From: Candidatus Cacconaster stercorequi | Lineage (GTDB): Bacteria > Bacillota > Clostridia > Oscillospirales > Oscillospiraceae | DNA length: 64,000 nt | Reading direction: 5' to 3' | NCBI GenBank assembly: GCA_018064925.1 | Contig: JAGHUH010000013.1 | Span: forward strand, 1 to 64,000 | Shown: piece after piece, positions 1 to 9,685 of the stretch | Numbering within the stretch: the first letter of the stretch is position 1 | Layout of the letters: each line of letters starts with the position of its first letter | Notes under the pieces: generated by a model | The model's input: the letters and a program-made list of their open reading frames with translations, nothing else | Told to the model about the DNA's origin: nothing | Database searches by the model: none | Position numbers and translations under genes: made by a program

Positions 1-2517
1 AAATCTTGATGATGCCTTTCTGGGCGTAGTTGCCGAACTTTACTTCTACAACCTTAACTCCGCTGTCCTCAGCGGAATTGTCCTCCGTAACATCGAACTT
101 CACGGGATCAGAGCTGAGAACATAACCGTAAGGAGCAGATACTTCGACGAGAGAATAGCCCTTGCCGAATTCAAGCTTTTCGGGAGTAATCAGCATACCC
201 GCGTCGTTGGTGTAGAAGGTGTCGATAGTAGTAACTTCCGGATAGGTGAAAGTCATTTCCACCTTAGTGCCGTCGGGACGGTAGATCTGGAAGCCTGCGC
301 CGGCATAAGGAATGGTCTTTCCGGTTTCTGCATCTACCTTGATAACCTTAATGAAAGACTCGAAGTTTGCGTTATTGATAAGGTAGCGATAAGTTTCACC
401 GTCCTTAGCAATAAACACATCAAAGTCGGGCATCAGTTCACGGCCTTCCCAGCCGGAGAGCTGATGGACGGTGTAAACGCCGTAAGGCATATCCTTGCTC
501 TGAGCAAAGCCGTTCTCATCACAGGTGAGATAATCACGCTCGGTTTCCTTGGCTGTATCAAAACTGCCGGAAGACTTCAGATAGATTGCGAATACCGCAC
601 CTTCTTCCGGAGTCTCGATCTTGGTCTCGCCATCGTCGGTGTGCTTGATGATTGCGATATTGCCTTTCTGAACCTGTTCGGTCACGTCAATGGCAGGTGC
701 AGAATTGCGCTCAACGGTGTAGAGCTTTGCTTCTGCGCCGACATGATAGGTTGCATTATCCAGCAGATAGCCTTCGGAGGGTTCGATTTCCTTGATGCTC
801 CAGTCGTCGCCGCAGACATAATAGGAAGTGGTAAACTGGCCGTTCTTGTCGGTGACATAGGTGTCAACGAGTTGATCTCCCTTATAAATTCCGTAGGTCG
901 CGCCTGCAAGGGAAGCGTCGCCCTGTGCAGTTCCGGCTTTTTTATCACTCTTGGTGACAGTTACATTGAACTTCTTGAGAATATTGGAGAAGCTCTTATT
1001 CGTTACGCTGTTCCATTCAACCGCAGCACTCTGACTTGCGGGAACGACATAGCGAACCGCCGTATCGACTTCCTCCAGCGTATAGCCGGAGCCAATCAGC
1101 ACGTCCTCAAAGGTTGCAACACCCTTGCTGTTCGTAACGGCAAACTCATCGACGGCAAGACCGCTGACAGAAGTGCCGTACAGGTGGAACTTTACGCCCT
1201 CAACAAGACCGTCTTCGGAAGTCTTGGTGACAGTGAGATCACCGCGGCGCAGTACGTTATTGAAAGAAACGGTTGCGGTCTGTCCTGCGAGAACGGTCAC
1301 ACGATGGGTTTCCTGCGGAACATACTTGTCATAGCTCTGCTCGGTTACGGTATAGGTGCCCGGCATGAGATTGTCGATCTGGATTTCGCCTCGACTGTTC
1401 GTAGTAACGGTCTGATTTACGCCGTCACCGACAACGGTGAACTTGATCCCATCTACCTTGCCGTCTTCAGAAGTCTTGATGATCTTCGCGCTGCCGTAGC
1501 TGACTTTGACATTAAGGAAAGCCTTAACAGGATCGCTGACAGAGGCGGAATAAGTGATAGTGTCCTGATGACCACCTCCGATATTGCCATCGGACCACAC
1601 AATGATTCCTGCGCGCTTCTGGCTCTTAGTAGCGGTGATTGATACGGTATTGCTCGGCGCAGTCGTTGCTGTGATAGTGAGCTTGTTTCCGCTGACACTG
1701 AAGTTCATCCCCGTAACATTAGCTGCGAATGTGTACTGAGAAAGAACATTGTTGCTGTCGGTCAGAGTAGCAACATATTCGCTGCCATTCCACTCGAGCT
1801 CGATTTCCTGTGCCTTGGCAGAGCTTTTTGCCATGAAGCTGGGAATCTTGGTGTGGTTCTGGACGCTGGAAACGATGCTGTCATAGTAAGAACAGATTGC
1901 ACTATACAGGGGATGCTTTGTGCTAACGCAGGATTTCACAGCATCATAGCCACCTGTGCTTACATGGTTAAAATTGGCGTCACGCTCACCAACGATAGTC
2001 TCCATACGAGGAGCTGCGTGGCATAGGCATAAGCGATCTTGTCCGCATCCGCTGCGTTCTGGCTTCTCCAAGAGGTCGATACTGTGCCATGATAGCCATA
2101 CTGCATAATGCGGCCAAGCAGAAGCTTAATAGTATCAGGCTCAATGGTTTTGTTATAACTGGTGGGATAGTTGTCCCAGAAGTTTTCACCATATCCGGTG
2201 AAGGTTTCGCCCAGTTCTCTTGTAATACCGGGCTCGATGCAGTATACGACCTGCCCGTCATAGCTTTCCATACAATGAATTGTTGTCATTGTACTTGCTT
2301 CTGTTGCCCAGCCATTCATATAATGCTTTTCCGAATGACCCCAAAGGTCTTCACTGTACACCTGATTAGCATCTCCATCACGGGGGAAGCCGACGGAATA
2401 TGCCTCTGCGGTCTCGGAAGCTGCAAAGGCAGTTGTGGCTGTGCCAATGAGCGCGGTAAATGCCATAAGAACTGCAAGCAGCCCCGACATTCCGCGCTTG
2501 AGAATTTTCTTTTTCAT
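1..2517 (-). pseudogene. Cys-Gln thioester / Cna-B (SpaA-type) repeat surface adhesin, frameshifted, C-terminus beyond window edge
   Basis: Signal peptide MKKKILKRGMSGLLAVLMAFTALIGTATTAFA. Thioester-domain-like MESYDGQVVYCIEPGI...ATQLLVW. After a -1 shift at about 2002-2003 the frame stays open to base 1, with repeated Cna-B-like blocks (e.g. DGKVDGIKFTVVGDGVNQTVTTNSRGEIQIDNLMPGTYTVTE; DGLVEGVKFHLYGTSVSGLAVDEFAVTNSKGVATFEDVLIGSGYTLEE). Confidence 0.8.
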
Positions 2518-2545
2518 TCTTTTGTCCTCCTTTAGACATGAAAAA

Positions 2546-2567
2546 AGCACCGTATTTCTACGATGCT
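2546..2567 (-). terminator. hairpin terminator between lipoprotein and adhesin genes
   Basis: minus strand AGCATCGTAGAAATACGGTGCT followed by TTTTTTC. Confidence 0.55.
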
Positions 2568-2591
2568 CATTTCGGAATATTGAATTGATGA

Positions 2592-3305
2592 TTATGCGTA
2601 TCCCACATAGATGAGATAACTGTTTGTCCCGACACATTCGTACCAGATCCAGACATCGGTTATATCCTCATCCCCGGCGTATCTGTTCAGGCGGGAGTTG
2701 ATGTCTCTTTCAAGATAAATGCAATCGGGGTTGGCGGTAATCGGATTGTCCCAGCAATCGACTGCGGAACTCTCCAATGTCAGTCCCTTACTGACCGCAA
2801 CGCCTTGCGCGTAAGAAATCCAGTAGTTTATATCAAAGGACGGTTCGGGTTCCGGCTCTGGCTCAACCGGTGGAGCCGGCGGTTCCGTTTCCTTTGGAAC
2901 TTCTGTTGTCTTCGGTGCTTCTGTTTCCTTTGGCTTCTCTGTTACGGGAGCAGTTTCAGGAGTTTTCGTTTCCGTTGGTTCGGAAAAAGGCTTTACCGGC
3001 TCAAAAGAAGGAAGCGTCACGCTGTCACCTGTGGCTCTCGTTTCTTCCTTTGGCTGCGGAGTGCTTTCCGTTTCTTTAACGTCAGGCACCGTCGTTTCAG
3101 AAGCGATACCGGATTCTTCAGGGGAATCTATATCAACGCTTGATTGGGGTGCATCCGTCTCTTGGGAGTTTTCTTCACTGTTCTTAATTGGAAGTGTTTC
3201 GCTCACAGTGGGCTCGGTTGGTGTATCCGATATCTGCGGATCATTTGCGCAGCCACATAAGGAAAGGATCAGGGCAGCCGTAATTATCATAAGTGTTTTT
3301 CTCAT
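2592..3305 (-). CDS. Lipoprotein with Pro/Thr/Glu-rich linker and short C-terminal domain
   Basis: MRKTLMIITAALILSLCGCAND lipobox, RBS AAGGAGG upstream of ATG at 3305, long low-complexity TEKPKETEAPKTTEVPKETEPPAPPVEPEPEPEP linker. Confidence 0.7.
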   Translation of the reverse strand: MRKTLMIITAALILSLCGCANDPQISDTPTEPTVSETLPIKNSEENSQETDAPQSSVDIDSPEESGIASETTVPDVKETESTPQPKEETRATGDSVTLPSFEPVKPFSEPTETKTPETAPVTEKPKETEAPKTTEVPKETEPPAPPVEPEPEPEPSFDINYWISYAQGVAVSKGLTLESSAVDCWDNPITANPDCIYLERDINSRLNRYAGDEDITDVWIWYECVGTNSYLIYVGYA

Positions 3306-3486
3306 AGGATCAGCCTCCTTTGGTTTTTCACCTATAATTGTACGGATGCGCTGTCGTACTTTCAACTGTGCCGCCTATATTTTCTCCTTTTGAGCAGGTA
3401 TGCTGGTTTTGAAGAAGGGGGGAGTGTGAGGGGGGAAGAAACATTCTCCGCCCATAAAAGGGTACACTACTCCCTTGGCGTAAGGA

Positions 3487-4440
3487 TCATCTTGCTTCGC
3501 CACGGTCTTTCTGCCTTTCCTGATACCGATGATAATACTCAAGCGCTTTCATAATATAATCACCGGTTTTTTCATAAGGAACATTAGCAGGAATAAACCT
3601 TCTCGCTTCTTCGTACTTGATGTTGATCTTCTCTTTCTGATTCGGCTTTTCCTCGATCATGATCGACTCGATCACTTCCTGAGGCAGCTTTCCTTCATTT
3701 GATAACTTCTTCATCTTGATTGCCTGGGCAAGAGACGGTGTAGCATCCGTGTAGGAAATTTCTTCGAGCAGCGCAGCCTGTTCCTCTTTTTTGAGATAGG
3801 ACAGTTCAACTGCCGGTCTGAACGCGATACGGCTCTCATCAACAAGCTGGAGCAATTCGGGAATAAGCTCGGTCAGACGGATATATCGAAAAATAGTGTT
3901 TTTGCTTTCTCCGACTTCTTCTGCCATTTCCTCCGAAGATTTTGTCCCCAAAGAATTGTTCCCCAGTGGGGAATAATTTTCTTGAGAAGGTCTACCTGCC
4001 TGTCTCTTCATAGCTTCAAGACGCATCTTATACGAAAATGCTTTCTCGCTCGGAAGGATTGTGGAACGCTGCAAGTTCGATTCAACCATTAAGATAATCG
4101 CTTCGTCACGGGTCATTTCCCGGACTTCGGCTTTGACGGTATCAAGTCCTGCAAGTTCACAAGCCTTCTTTCTGCGATGTCCGGATACGATTTCGTACCG
4201 TCCATCATCCTTCGGACGAAGTGTGACTGGCGTGATAATCCCGCGCTCTTTAATACTCTGAACAAGCTGATCCATATCCTCATCAACTTTTACCTTGAAG
4301 GGATGGTCGGGGAAATCATCAATTTCCGAAATGGGCACATCATAAATTCTGGGGAGCTTGTTTTCTTTACGCTCCGCATCATTCATAAAAAGCTCATCGT
4401 ACCCGGTCAGGCCCAAATCGATTCTTTGCACGTTCTTCAA
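3487..4440 (-). CDS. ParB/RepB/Spo0J-family partition protein
   Basis: VDEDMDQLVQSIKERGIITPVTLRPKDDGRYEIVSGHRRKKACELAGL ParB N-terminal motif; follows ParA. Confidence 0.9.
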   Translation of the reverse strand: MKNVQRIDLGLTGYDELFMNDAERKENKLPRIYDVPISEIDDFPDHPFKVKVDEDMDQLVQSIKERGIITPVTLRPKDDGRYEIVSGHRRKKACELAGLDTVKAEVREMTRDEAIILMVESNLQRSTILPSEKAFSYKMRLEAMKRQAGRPSQENYSPLGNNSLGTKSSEEMAEEVGESKNTIFRYIRLTELIPELLQLVDESRIAFRPAVELSYLKKEEQAALLEEISYTDATPSLAQAIKMKKLSNEGKLPQEVIESIMIEEKPNQKEKINIKYEEARRFIPANVPYEKTGDYIMKALEYYHRYQERQKDRGEAR

Positions 4441-5218
4441 TTTCTGTCACCTCCTTCGTGAGTGCCTCATACGCTGCCGCGACTTTGCCGTTCTTGTCAT
4501 GAGAGAAAATACTTTCTCCGGAAAGACTGCACTCCGCAGCTCTTACCGAAAATGGAATCTCGGAATTGAACACGCGGATGTTTTCTCCCACAGAAGAACG
4601 CAGCGATGAGATAATCGCCTTTGCATTGTTTGTGCGGTTATCTACCATCGTCAGCAAAATACCGTCAATCTTCAGTCTCGGATTGATCTGCCGCTTGATC
4701 TTTGAAATAGAGCGTAAAAGCAAGTTAAGACCTTTGGTTGACAGGAAGTTCGGCTGAGACGGAATAATCACACTGTCTGCCGCAACAAGCGCATTGACCG
4801 TCATCATTCCCAGAGAAGGCATACAGTCAATAAGGATATAGTCGTAATTCTTCTTCATGCCGTCGATAGCGTTTTTCAAAACATACTCGCGGCTCATAAC
4901 GTTGAACAGGCCGGTTTCCATGCCGGACAACTCAATATTAGAAGGAAGCAAGTCAACACCTTCCGGATGCGTAATAATAGCATTACCGGGCGGCTGTTCA
5001 TCATCAATGACCGACTGCATAAGGGAAGAAAGCGAAACATCCAACTCATCGGGATTCTTCACTCCGAGGCTTACCGTTAAGCTACCCTGCGGGTCAGCGT
5101 CAACAAGCAAAACCTTTTTACCTGAGTTTGCAAGTCCCACGCCGAGATTGACTGCGGTTGTCGTTTTACCGACTCCACCTTTCTGATTTGTGATGGCAAT
5201 CACTTTACAGTTTTCCAT
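4394..5218 (-). CDS. ParA-family ATPase
   Basis: AITNQKGGVGKTTTAVNLGVGLANSGKKVLLVDADPQGSL Walker A; DYILIDCMPSLGMMTVNAL; overlaps ParB start. Confidence 0.95.
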   Translation of the reverse strand: MENCKVIAITNQKGGVGKTTTAVNLGVGLANSGKKVLLVDADPQGSLTVSLGVKNPDELDVSLSSLMQSVIDDEQPPGNAIITHPEGVDLLPSNIELSGMETGLFNVMSREYVLKNAIDGMKKNYDYILIDCMPSLGMMTVNALVAADSVIIPSQPNFLSTKGLNLLLRSISKIKRQINPRLKIDGILLTMVDNRTNNAKAIISSLRSSVGENIRVFNSEIPFSVRAAECSLSGESIFSHDKNGKVAAAYEALTKEVTEIEERAKNRFGPDRVR

Positions 5219-5724
5219 GTGGTATCCTCCTTTCTTTTTATTTGAACCATTTCTGATCCACTAAAACCTCAAAGATAATCTTTGGGGCTTTAGTGGTTGC
5301 ACTTAATTTTTCCTCGAACCCCAAGTGCAAAAAAGGAAATCATCAGACGCCCGATAGCGAATCGGGTCCATGGGAATCTCACCCCTGCCGGGTTCTCCGC
5401 CAGCTCCGTAGAGAAGTATCATTAGCCCTGTAGCGTTTCATTGCCATATCCGTAGCTGTCGGATATTTCAGAATGGTTCGGAAACGCTCGCCACCTTGCT
5501 TTCCGTTATAACCCGGATGGGCAGGAGGGTCTTGGCGCACCTTCATTCGGCTGGAGCTCTCGCCCCCGCACAGGAACGTACCTGATGAATGTATATTCGG
5601 TTGTCAAAGTGCATCGAGGTTTTTTGTTCCTCAAAGAGTAGGCAGCGAGAAAGGCCAAAAATTGCGGGTAGACCAAAAAAAGTTGTAAAAATTTTTTCAT
5701 GAGCTCCTCCAGCGAATAAAAAAA

Positions 5725-5749
5725 GCACCACATCAAAATGATGAGGTGC
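5725..5749 (-). terminator. rho-independent terminator
   Basis: GCACCTCATCATTTTGATGTGGTGC followed by TTTTTTTATT on minus strand. Confidence 0.6.
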
Positions 5750-5770
5750 AATAAAAATGAGCAAAAAAAT

Positions 5771-5807
5771 AACGGGTATCTGATCAAGAAATGAACAGAT
5801 ACCCGTT
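5771..5807 (-). terminator. rho-independent terminator downstream of ppdK
   Basis: perfect 12-bp inverted repeat AACGGGTATCTG/CAGATACCCGTT followed by ATTTTTTT on minus strand. Confidence 0.7.
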
Positions 5808-5903
5808 TGTAGGACTTATTTCAGGCGAGAAAGCCTAATTTTTGAAGCCGTTTTTTCATCAGTTTTCGATGCTGAAAACCCTTGATATTACTGGCTTTTT
5901 TGC

Positions 5904-8537
5904 TTAATTCCGCGAGTCTTTAATTGCGGCCTGCGCGGCGGCGAGGCGGGCAATAGGCACGCGGAAGGGGGAGCAGGACACGTAGTCCAGACCGACCTTG
6001 TGGCAGAATTCCACGGAAGTGGGGTCACCGCCGTGCTCGCCGCAGATGCCCAGATGCAGCTCGGGACGGGTCTCGCGGCCCATCTTGGCAGCCATCTTCA
6101 CCAGCTTGCCCACGCCGGTCTGATCCAGACGGGCGAAGGGATCGTTCTCGTAGATCTTGGTGTCATAGTAGGAGGGCAGGAACTTGCCGGCATCGTCACG
6201 GCTGAAGCCGAAGGTCATCTGGGTCAGGTCGTTGGTGCCGAAGGAGAAGAACTCGGCTTCCTTGGCAATCTCGTCGGCGGTCAGAGCGGCTCTGGGGATC
6301 TCGATCATGGTACCCACCAGATACTTCATGGACACGCCGGCCTTCTCCAGCTCCTCGTTGGCGGTTTTGACCACGATATCCTTGACGAACTTCAGCTCCT
6401 TGACCTCGCCCACCAGGGGGATCATGATCTCGGGCACCATGTTCCAATCGGGGTGCTTGGCCTGCACCGCGATGGCGGCGCGGATGACGGCACGGGTCTG
6501 CATCACGGCGATCTCGGGATAGGTGACAGCCAGACGGCAGCCACGGTGGCCCATCATGGGGTTGAACTCATGCAGACCGGAGATAATGGCGCGGATATCC
6601 TCTACGCTCTTGTTCTGTGCCTTGGCCAGAGCGGCAATGTCGGCCTCCTCGGTGGGAACGAACTCGTGCAGAGGGGGATCCAGGAAGCGGATGGTGACGG
6701 GGCAGCCCTCCATGGCCTCGTAGATGCCCTCGAAGTCACCCTGCTGCATGGGCAGCAGCTTGGCAAGGGCGGCCTCACGCTCTTCCTTGGTATCGGAGCA
6801 GATCATTTCGCGGATGGCGGAAATGCGGTCACCCTCAAAGAACATATGCTCGGTGCGGCACAGACCAATGCCCTCGGCGCCCAGCTCACGGGCCTTCTTG
6901 GCATCGTGGGGAGTGTCGGCGTTGGTGCGCACCTTCAGGCGGCGATACTTGTCAGCCCATGCCATGATGCGGCCGAAGTCGCCGCCCACGGAAGCGTCCA
7001 CAGTGGGCATGGCGCCGTCGTAGATATTACCGGTGGAACCGTCCAGGCTCAGCCAGTCACCCTCGTGATAGACCTTACCGGACAGCGTAAAGCACTTGTT
7101 GTCCTCATCCATATTGATGGCGGAGCAGCCGGACACGCAGCACTTGCCCATGCCGCGGGCCACCACGGCTGCGTGGGAGGTCATGCCGCCGCGTACGGTC
7201 AGGATGCCCTGTGCGGCTTTCATACCCTCAATATCCTCGGGAGAGGTCTCCAGACGAACCAGCACCACCTTCTCGCCGCGGTCATTCCACTCCTTGGCAT
7301 CCTCGGCGGTGAATACGATCTTGCCGCAGGCAGCGCCGGGAGAGGCAGGCAGCGCCTTGCCCACGGGAGAGGCGGCCTTCAGTGCATCGGCGTCAAACTG
7401 GGGATGCAGCAGGGTATCCAGATTTCTGGGATCGATCATAGCCACGGCCTCGGCCTCGGAGATCATACCCTCGTCCACCAGATCGCAGGCGATCTTCAAC
7501 GCGGCGGGTGCGGTACGCTTGCCGTTGCGGGTCTGGAGCATATAGAGCTTGCCGTGCTCCACGGTGAACTCCATGTCCTGCATATCGCGATAATGGTTTT
7601 CCAGCAGCTGGCAGACATTCTGGAAATCGGCAAAGGCCTGGGGGAACTTTTCGGCCATCTGGGCGATGGGCATGGGGGTACGCACGCCGGCCACCACATC
7701 TTCGCCCTGGGCGTTGGTCAGGAACTCACCCATCAGCTTCTTCTCGCCGGTGGCGGGGTTGCGGGTAAATGCCACGCCGGTGCCGCAGTCGTCACCCATG
7801 TTGCCGAAGGCCATGGACTGGACATTGACGGCGGTGCCCCAGGAATAGGGGATATCGTTGTCGCGGCGATACACATTGGCGCGGGGATTGTCCCAGGAGC
7901 GGAACACGGCCTTCACGGCGCCGATGAGCTGCTCGGTGGGATCGGTGGGGAATTCCTCGCCGATCTTGGCCTTATACTCAGCCTTGAACTGACCGGCCAA
8001 CTCCTTGAGATCCTCTGCGGTCAGCTCCACATCCTGTGTCACGCCGCGCTTGGCCTTCATCTCGTCGATGAGCTGCTCAAAGTACTTTTTGCCCACTTCC
8101 ATGACCACATCGGAGTACATCTGGATGAAGCGGCGATAGCAGTCCCATGCCCAGCGGGGATTGTTGGACTGCTTGGCGATGACCTCCACCACTTCCTCGT
8201 TCAGGCCCAGGTTCAGGATGGTATCCATCATGCCGGGCATGGAAGCACGGGCACCGGAGCGGACGGAAACCAGCAGGGGGTTTTCCTTGTCGCCGAACTT
8301 CTTGCCGGTGATCTGCTCCATCTTCTTGATATTTTCCATGATCTCGGCCATGATCTCGTCATTGATCTGACGGCCGTCCTCATAATACTGTGTGCAGGCC
8401 TCCGTAGTGATGGTGAAGCCCTGGGGTACAGGCAGACCGATGTTGGTCATTTCGGCCAGATTGGCGCCCTTGCCGCCCAGCAGCTCGCGCATGGTGGCGT
8501 TGCCTTCTGTGAAAAGATAGCAATATTTCTTACTCAT
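5904..8537 (-). CDS. ppdK: Pyruvate, phosphate dikinase
   Basis: 877 aa; MSKKYCYLFTEGNATMRELLGGKGANLAEMTNIGLPVPQGFTI; GGMTSHAAVVARGMGK catalytic His; FGTNDLTQMTFGFSRDD. Confidence 0.97.
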   Translation of the reverse strand: MSKKYCYLFTEGNATMRELLGGKGANLAEMTNIGLPVPQGFTITTEACTQYYEDGRQINDEIMAEIMENIKKMEQITGKKFGDKENPLLVSVRSGARASMPGMMDTILNLGLNEEVVEVIAKQSNNPRWAWDCYRRFIQMYSDVVMEVGKKYFEQLIDEMKAKRGVTQDVELTAEDLKELAGQFKAEYKAKIGEEFPTDPTEQLIGAVKAVFRSWDNPRANVYRRDNDIPYSWGTAVNVQSMAFGNMGDDCGTGVAFTRNPATGEKKLMGEFLTNAQGEDVVAGVRTPMPIAQMAEKFPQAFADFQNVCQLLENHYRDMQDMEFTVEHGKLYMLQTRNGKRTAPAALKIACDLVDEGMISEAEAVAMIDPRNLDTLLHPQFDADALKAASPVGKALPASPGAACGKIVFTAEDAKEWNDRGEKVVLVRLETSPEDIEGMKAAQGILTVRGGMTSHAAVVARGMGKCCVSGCSAINMDEDNKCFTLSGKVYHEGDWLSLDGSTGNIYDGAMPTVDASVGGDFGRIMAWADKYRRLKVRTNADTPHDAKKARELGAEGIGLCRTEHMFFEGDRISAIREMICSDTKEEREAALAKLLPMQQGDFEGIYEAMEGCPVTIRFLDPPLHEFVPTEEADIAALAKAQNKSVEDIRAIISGLHEFNPMMGHRGCRLAVTYPEIAVMQTRAVIRAAIAVQAKHPDWNMVPEIMIPLVGEVKELKFVKDIVVKTANEELEKAGVSMKYLVGTMIEIPRAALTADEIAKEAEFFSFGTNDLTQMTFGFSRDDAGKFLPSYYDTKIYENDPFARLDQTGVGKLVKMAAKMGRETRPELHLGICGEHGGDPTSVEFCHKVGLDYVSCSPFRVPIARLAAAQAAIKDSRN

Positions 8538-8842
8538 GTGATAACCTCCATGAAATGATATTATTATGGTACATTTGGAACAACTCGTCTGGAATGTTTG
8601 GTATCAATTATCACCATATATTATAGGCAAAATTTTCACAAAATGCAAGTATTTTTTGGGAAACTTCGTTATTTTCCATATTTTGTGCAGAGAATGGAAA
8701 CTTTATACTCTCCGCAAGAAACTTTTCGGGAAAAGTCTGCGGAAAACTTGCCGCGGGGTTTCCTTTTGTGATATACTAACTAATAACTGTACACTGGGAT
8801 GATAGCGGGAAAAAGTTCCGCGCGCCGAAACGGAGGGGGAGC

Positions 8843-9685
8843 ATGGCACAGATGTTGGCAAAAGACAGCGACCTAGCGCGTCAGATCTGTGCGCTGAGCC
8901 GGCAGAGGGTTCTGCCCCATGCGGTGATCCTGTCCGGCGCAGGCGACCGGCTGTCGGCCGCCCGGTTTCTGGCGGCAGCCATGGTGTGCCGTGATGAGCG
9001 GGAGCGCCCGTGTCTGGCGTGTGGCCCCTGCCGCAAGGTGGCGCAGGAGATCCACCCGGATGTGCATATCGTGCAGGACACCGAGCGCCGTGAGCTGAGC
9101 GTGGACAGCGTGCGCGAGCTGCGGAAGGATGTTTATATCTACCCCAACGAGGGTGAGCAGAAGGTGTATATTTTTGCCGATTGCCAGCAGCTGAACGAGC
9201 GGGATCAGAATGTGTTGCTGAAAATTGTGGAGGAAGGCCCGCCGTACGCTGCCTTCATCTTCTGCACGGAGAGCACCGCCACCCTGCTGCCCACCATCCG
9301 CTCCCGATGCGTGGAACTGAAGCTGCGGCAGGAGGATGCACAGCAGGAGAGCGAACAGGTGGCCGCGCTGTGTAAGGCCCTGGCCGGTGCAGAGCTGCTG
9401 CCGGTGGCATCGTTTCTGGTGGCGCTGGAAAATCAGAAGCCGAAGCGTGAGCAGGTGCAGCAGCTTTTGCAGGATACCTGGCGCATTGCGGCGCAGGCGT
9501 TGGCGGCGCAATGCGGCGGAGCGGCGGCATCGGCAAGTGCAGAGCATTTGAGTCGCAGTCTGAATCGCCGTCAGCTTCAGCGCCTGACGGAGCTGCTGAA
9601 AAAGTACAGCATGGAGTGTAATTATAATGTAGGCGCCGGCCACATTTTAGGGGCTGTTTGCGCAGAATGGGAGGAAATCCTATGA
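8843..9685 (+). CDS. holB: DNA polymerase III delta' subunit (clamp loader)
   Basis: HAVILSGAGDRLSAARFLAAAMVCRDERERPCLACGPCRKVAQEIHPDV; VYIFADCQQLNERDQNVLLKIVEEGPPYAAFIFCTES; upstream of RicT-like gene as in other Firmicutes. Confidence 0.85.
   Translation: MAQMLAKDSDLARQICALSRQRVLPHAVILSGAGDRLSAARFLAAAMVCRDERERPCLACGPCRKVAQEIHPDVHIVQDTERRELSVDSVRELRKDVYIYPNEGEQKVYIFADCQQLNERDQNVLLKIVEEGPPYAAFIFCTESTATLLPTIRSRCVELKLRQEDAQQESEQVAALCKALAGAELLPVASFLVALENQKPKREQVQQLLQDTWRIAAQALAAQCGGAAASASAEHLSRSLNRRQLQRLTELLKKYSMECNYNVGAGHILGAVCAEWEEIL

Noticed and set aside
464-1642. 392-aa plus-strand ORF
   Set aside because: Antisense of the repeat adhesin; the minus frame gives coherent Cna-B repeats.
6000-8558. 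852-aa plus-strand ORF opposite ppdK
   Set aside because: Antisense shadow ORF: His/Gly/Leu-rich translation in the complementary frame of a highly biased gene. ppdK on the minus strand is unambiguous.
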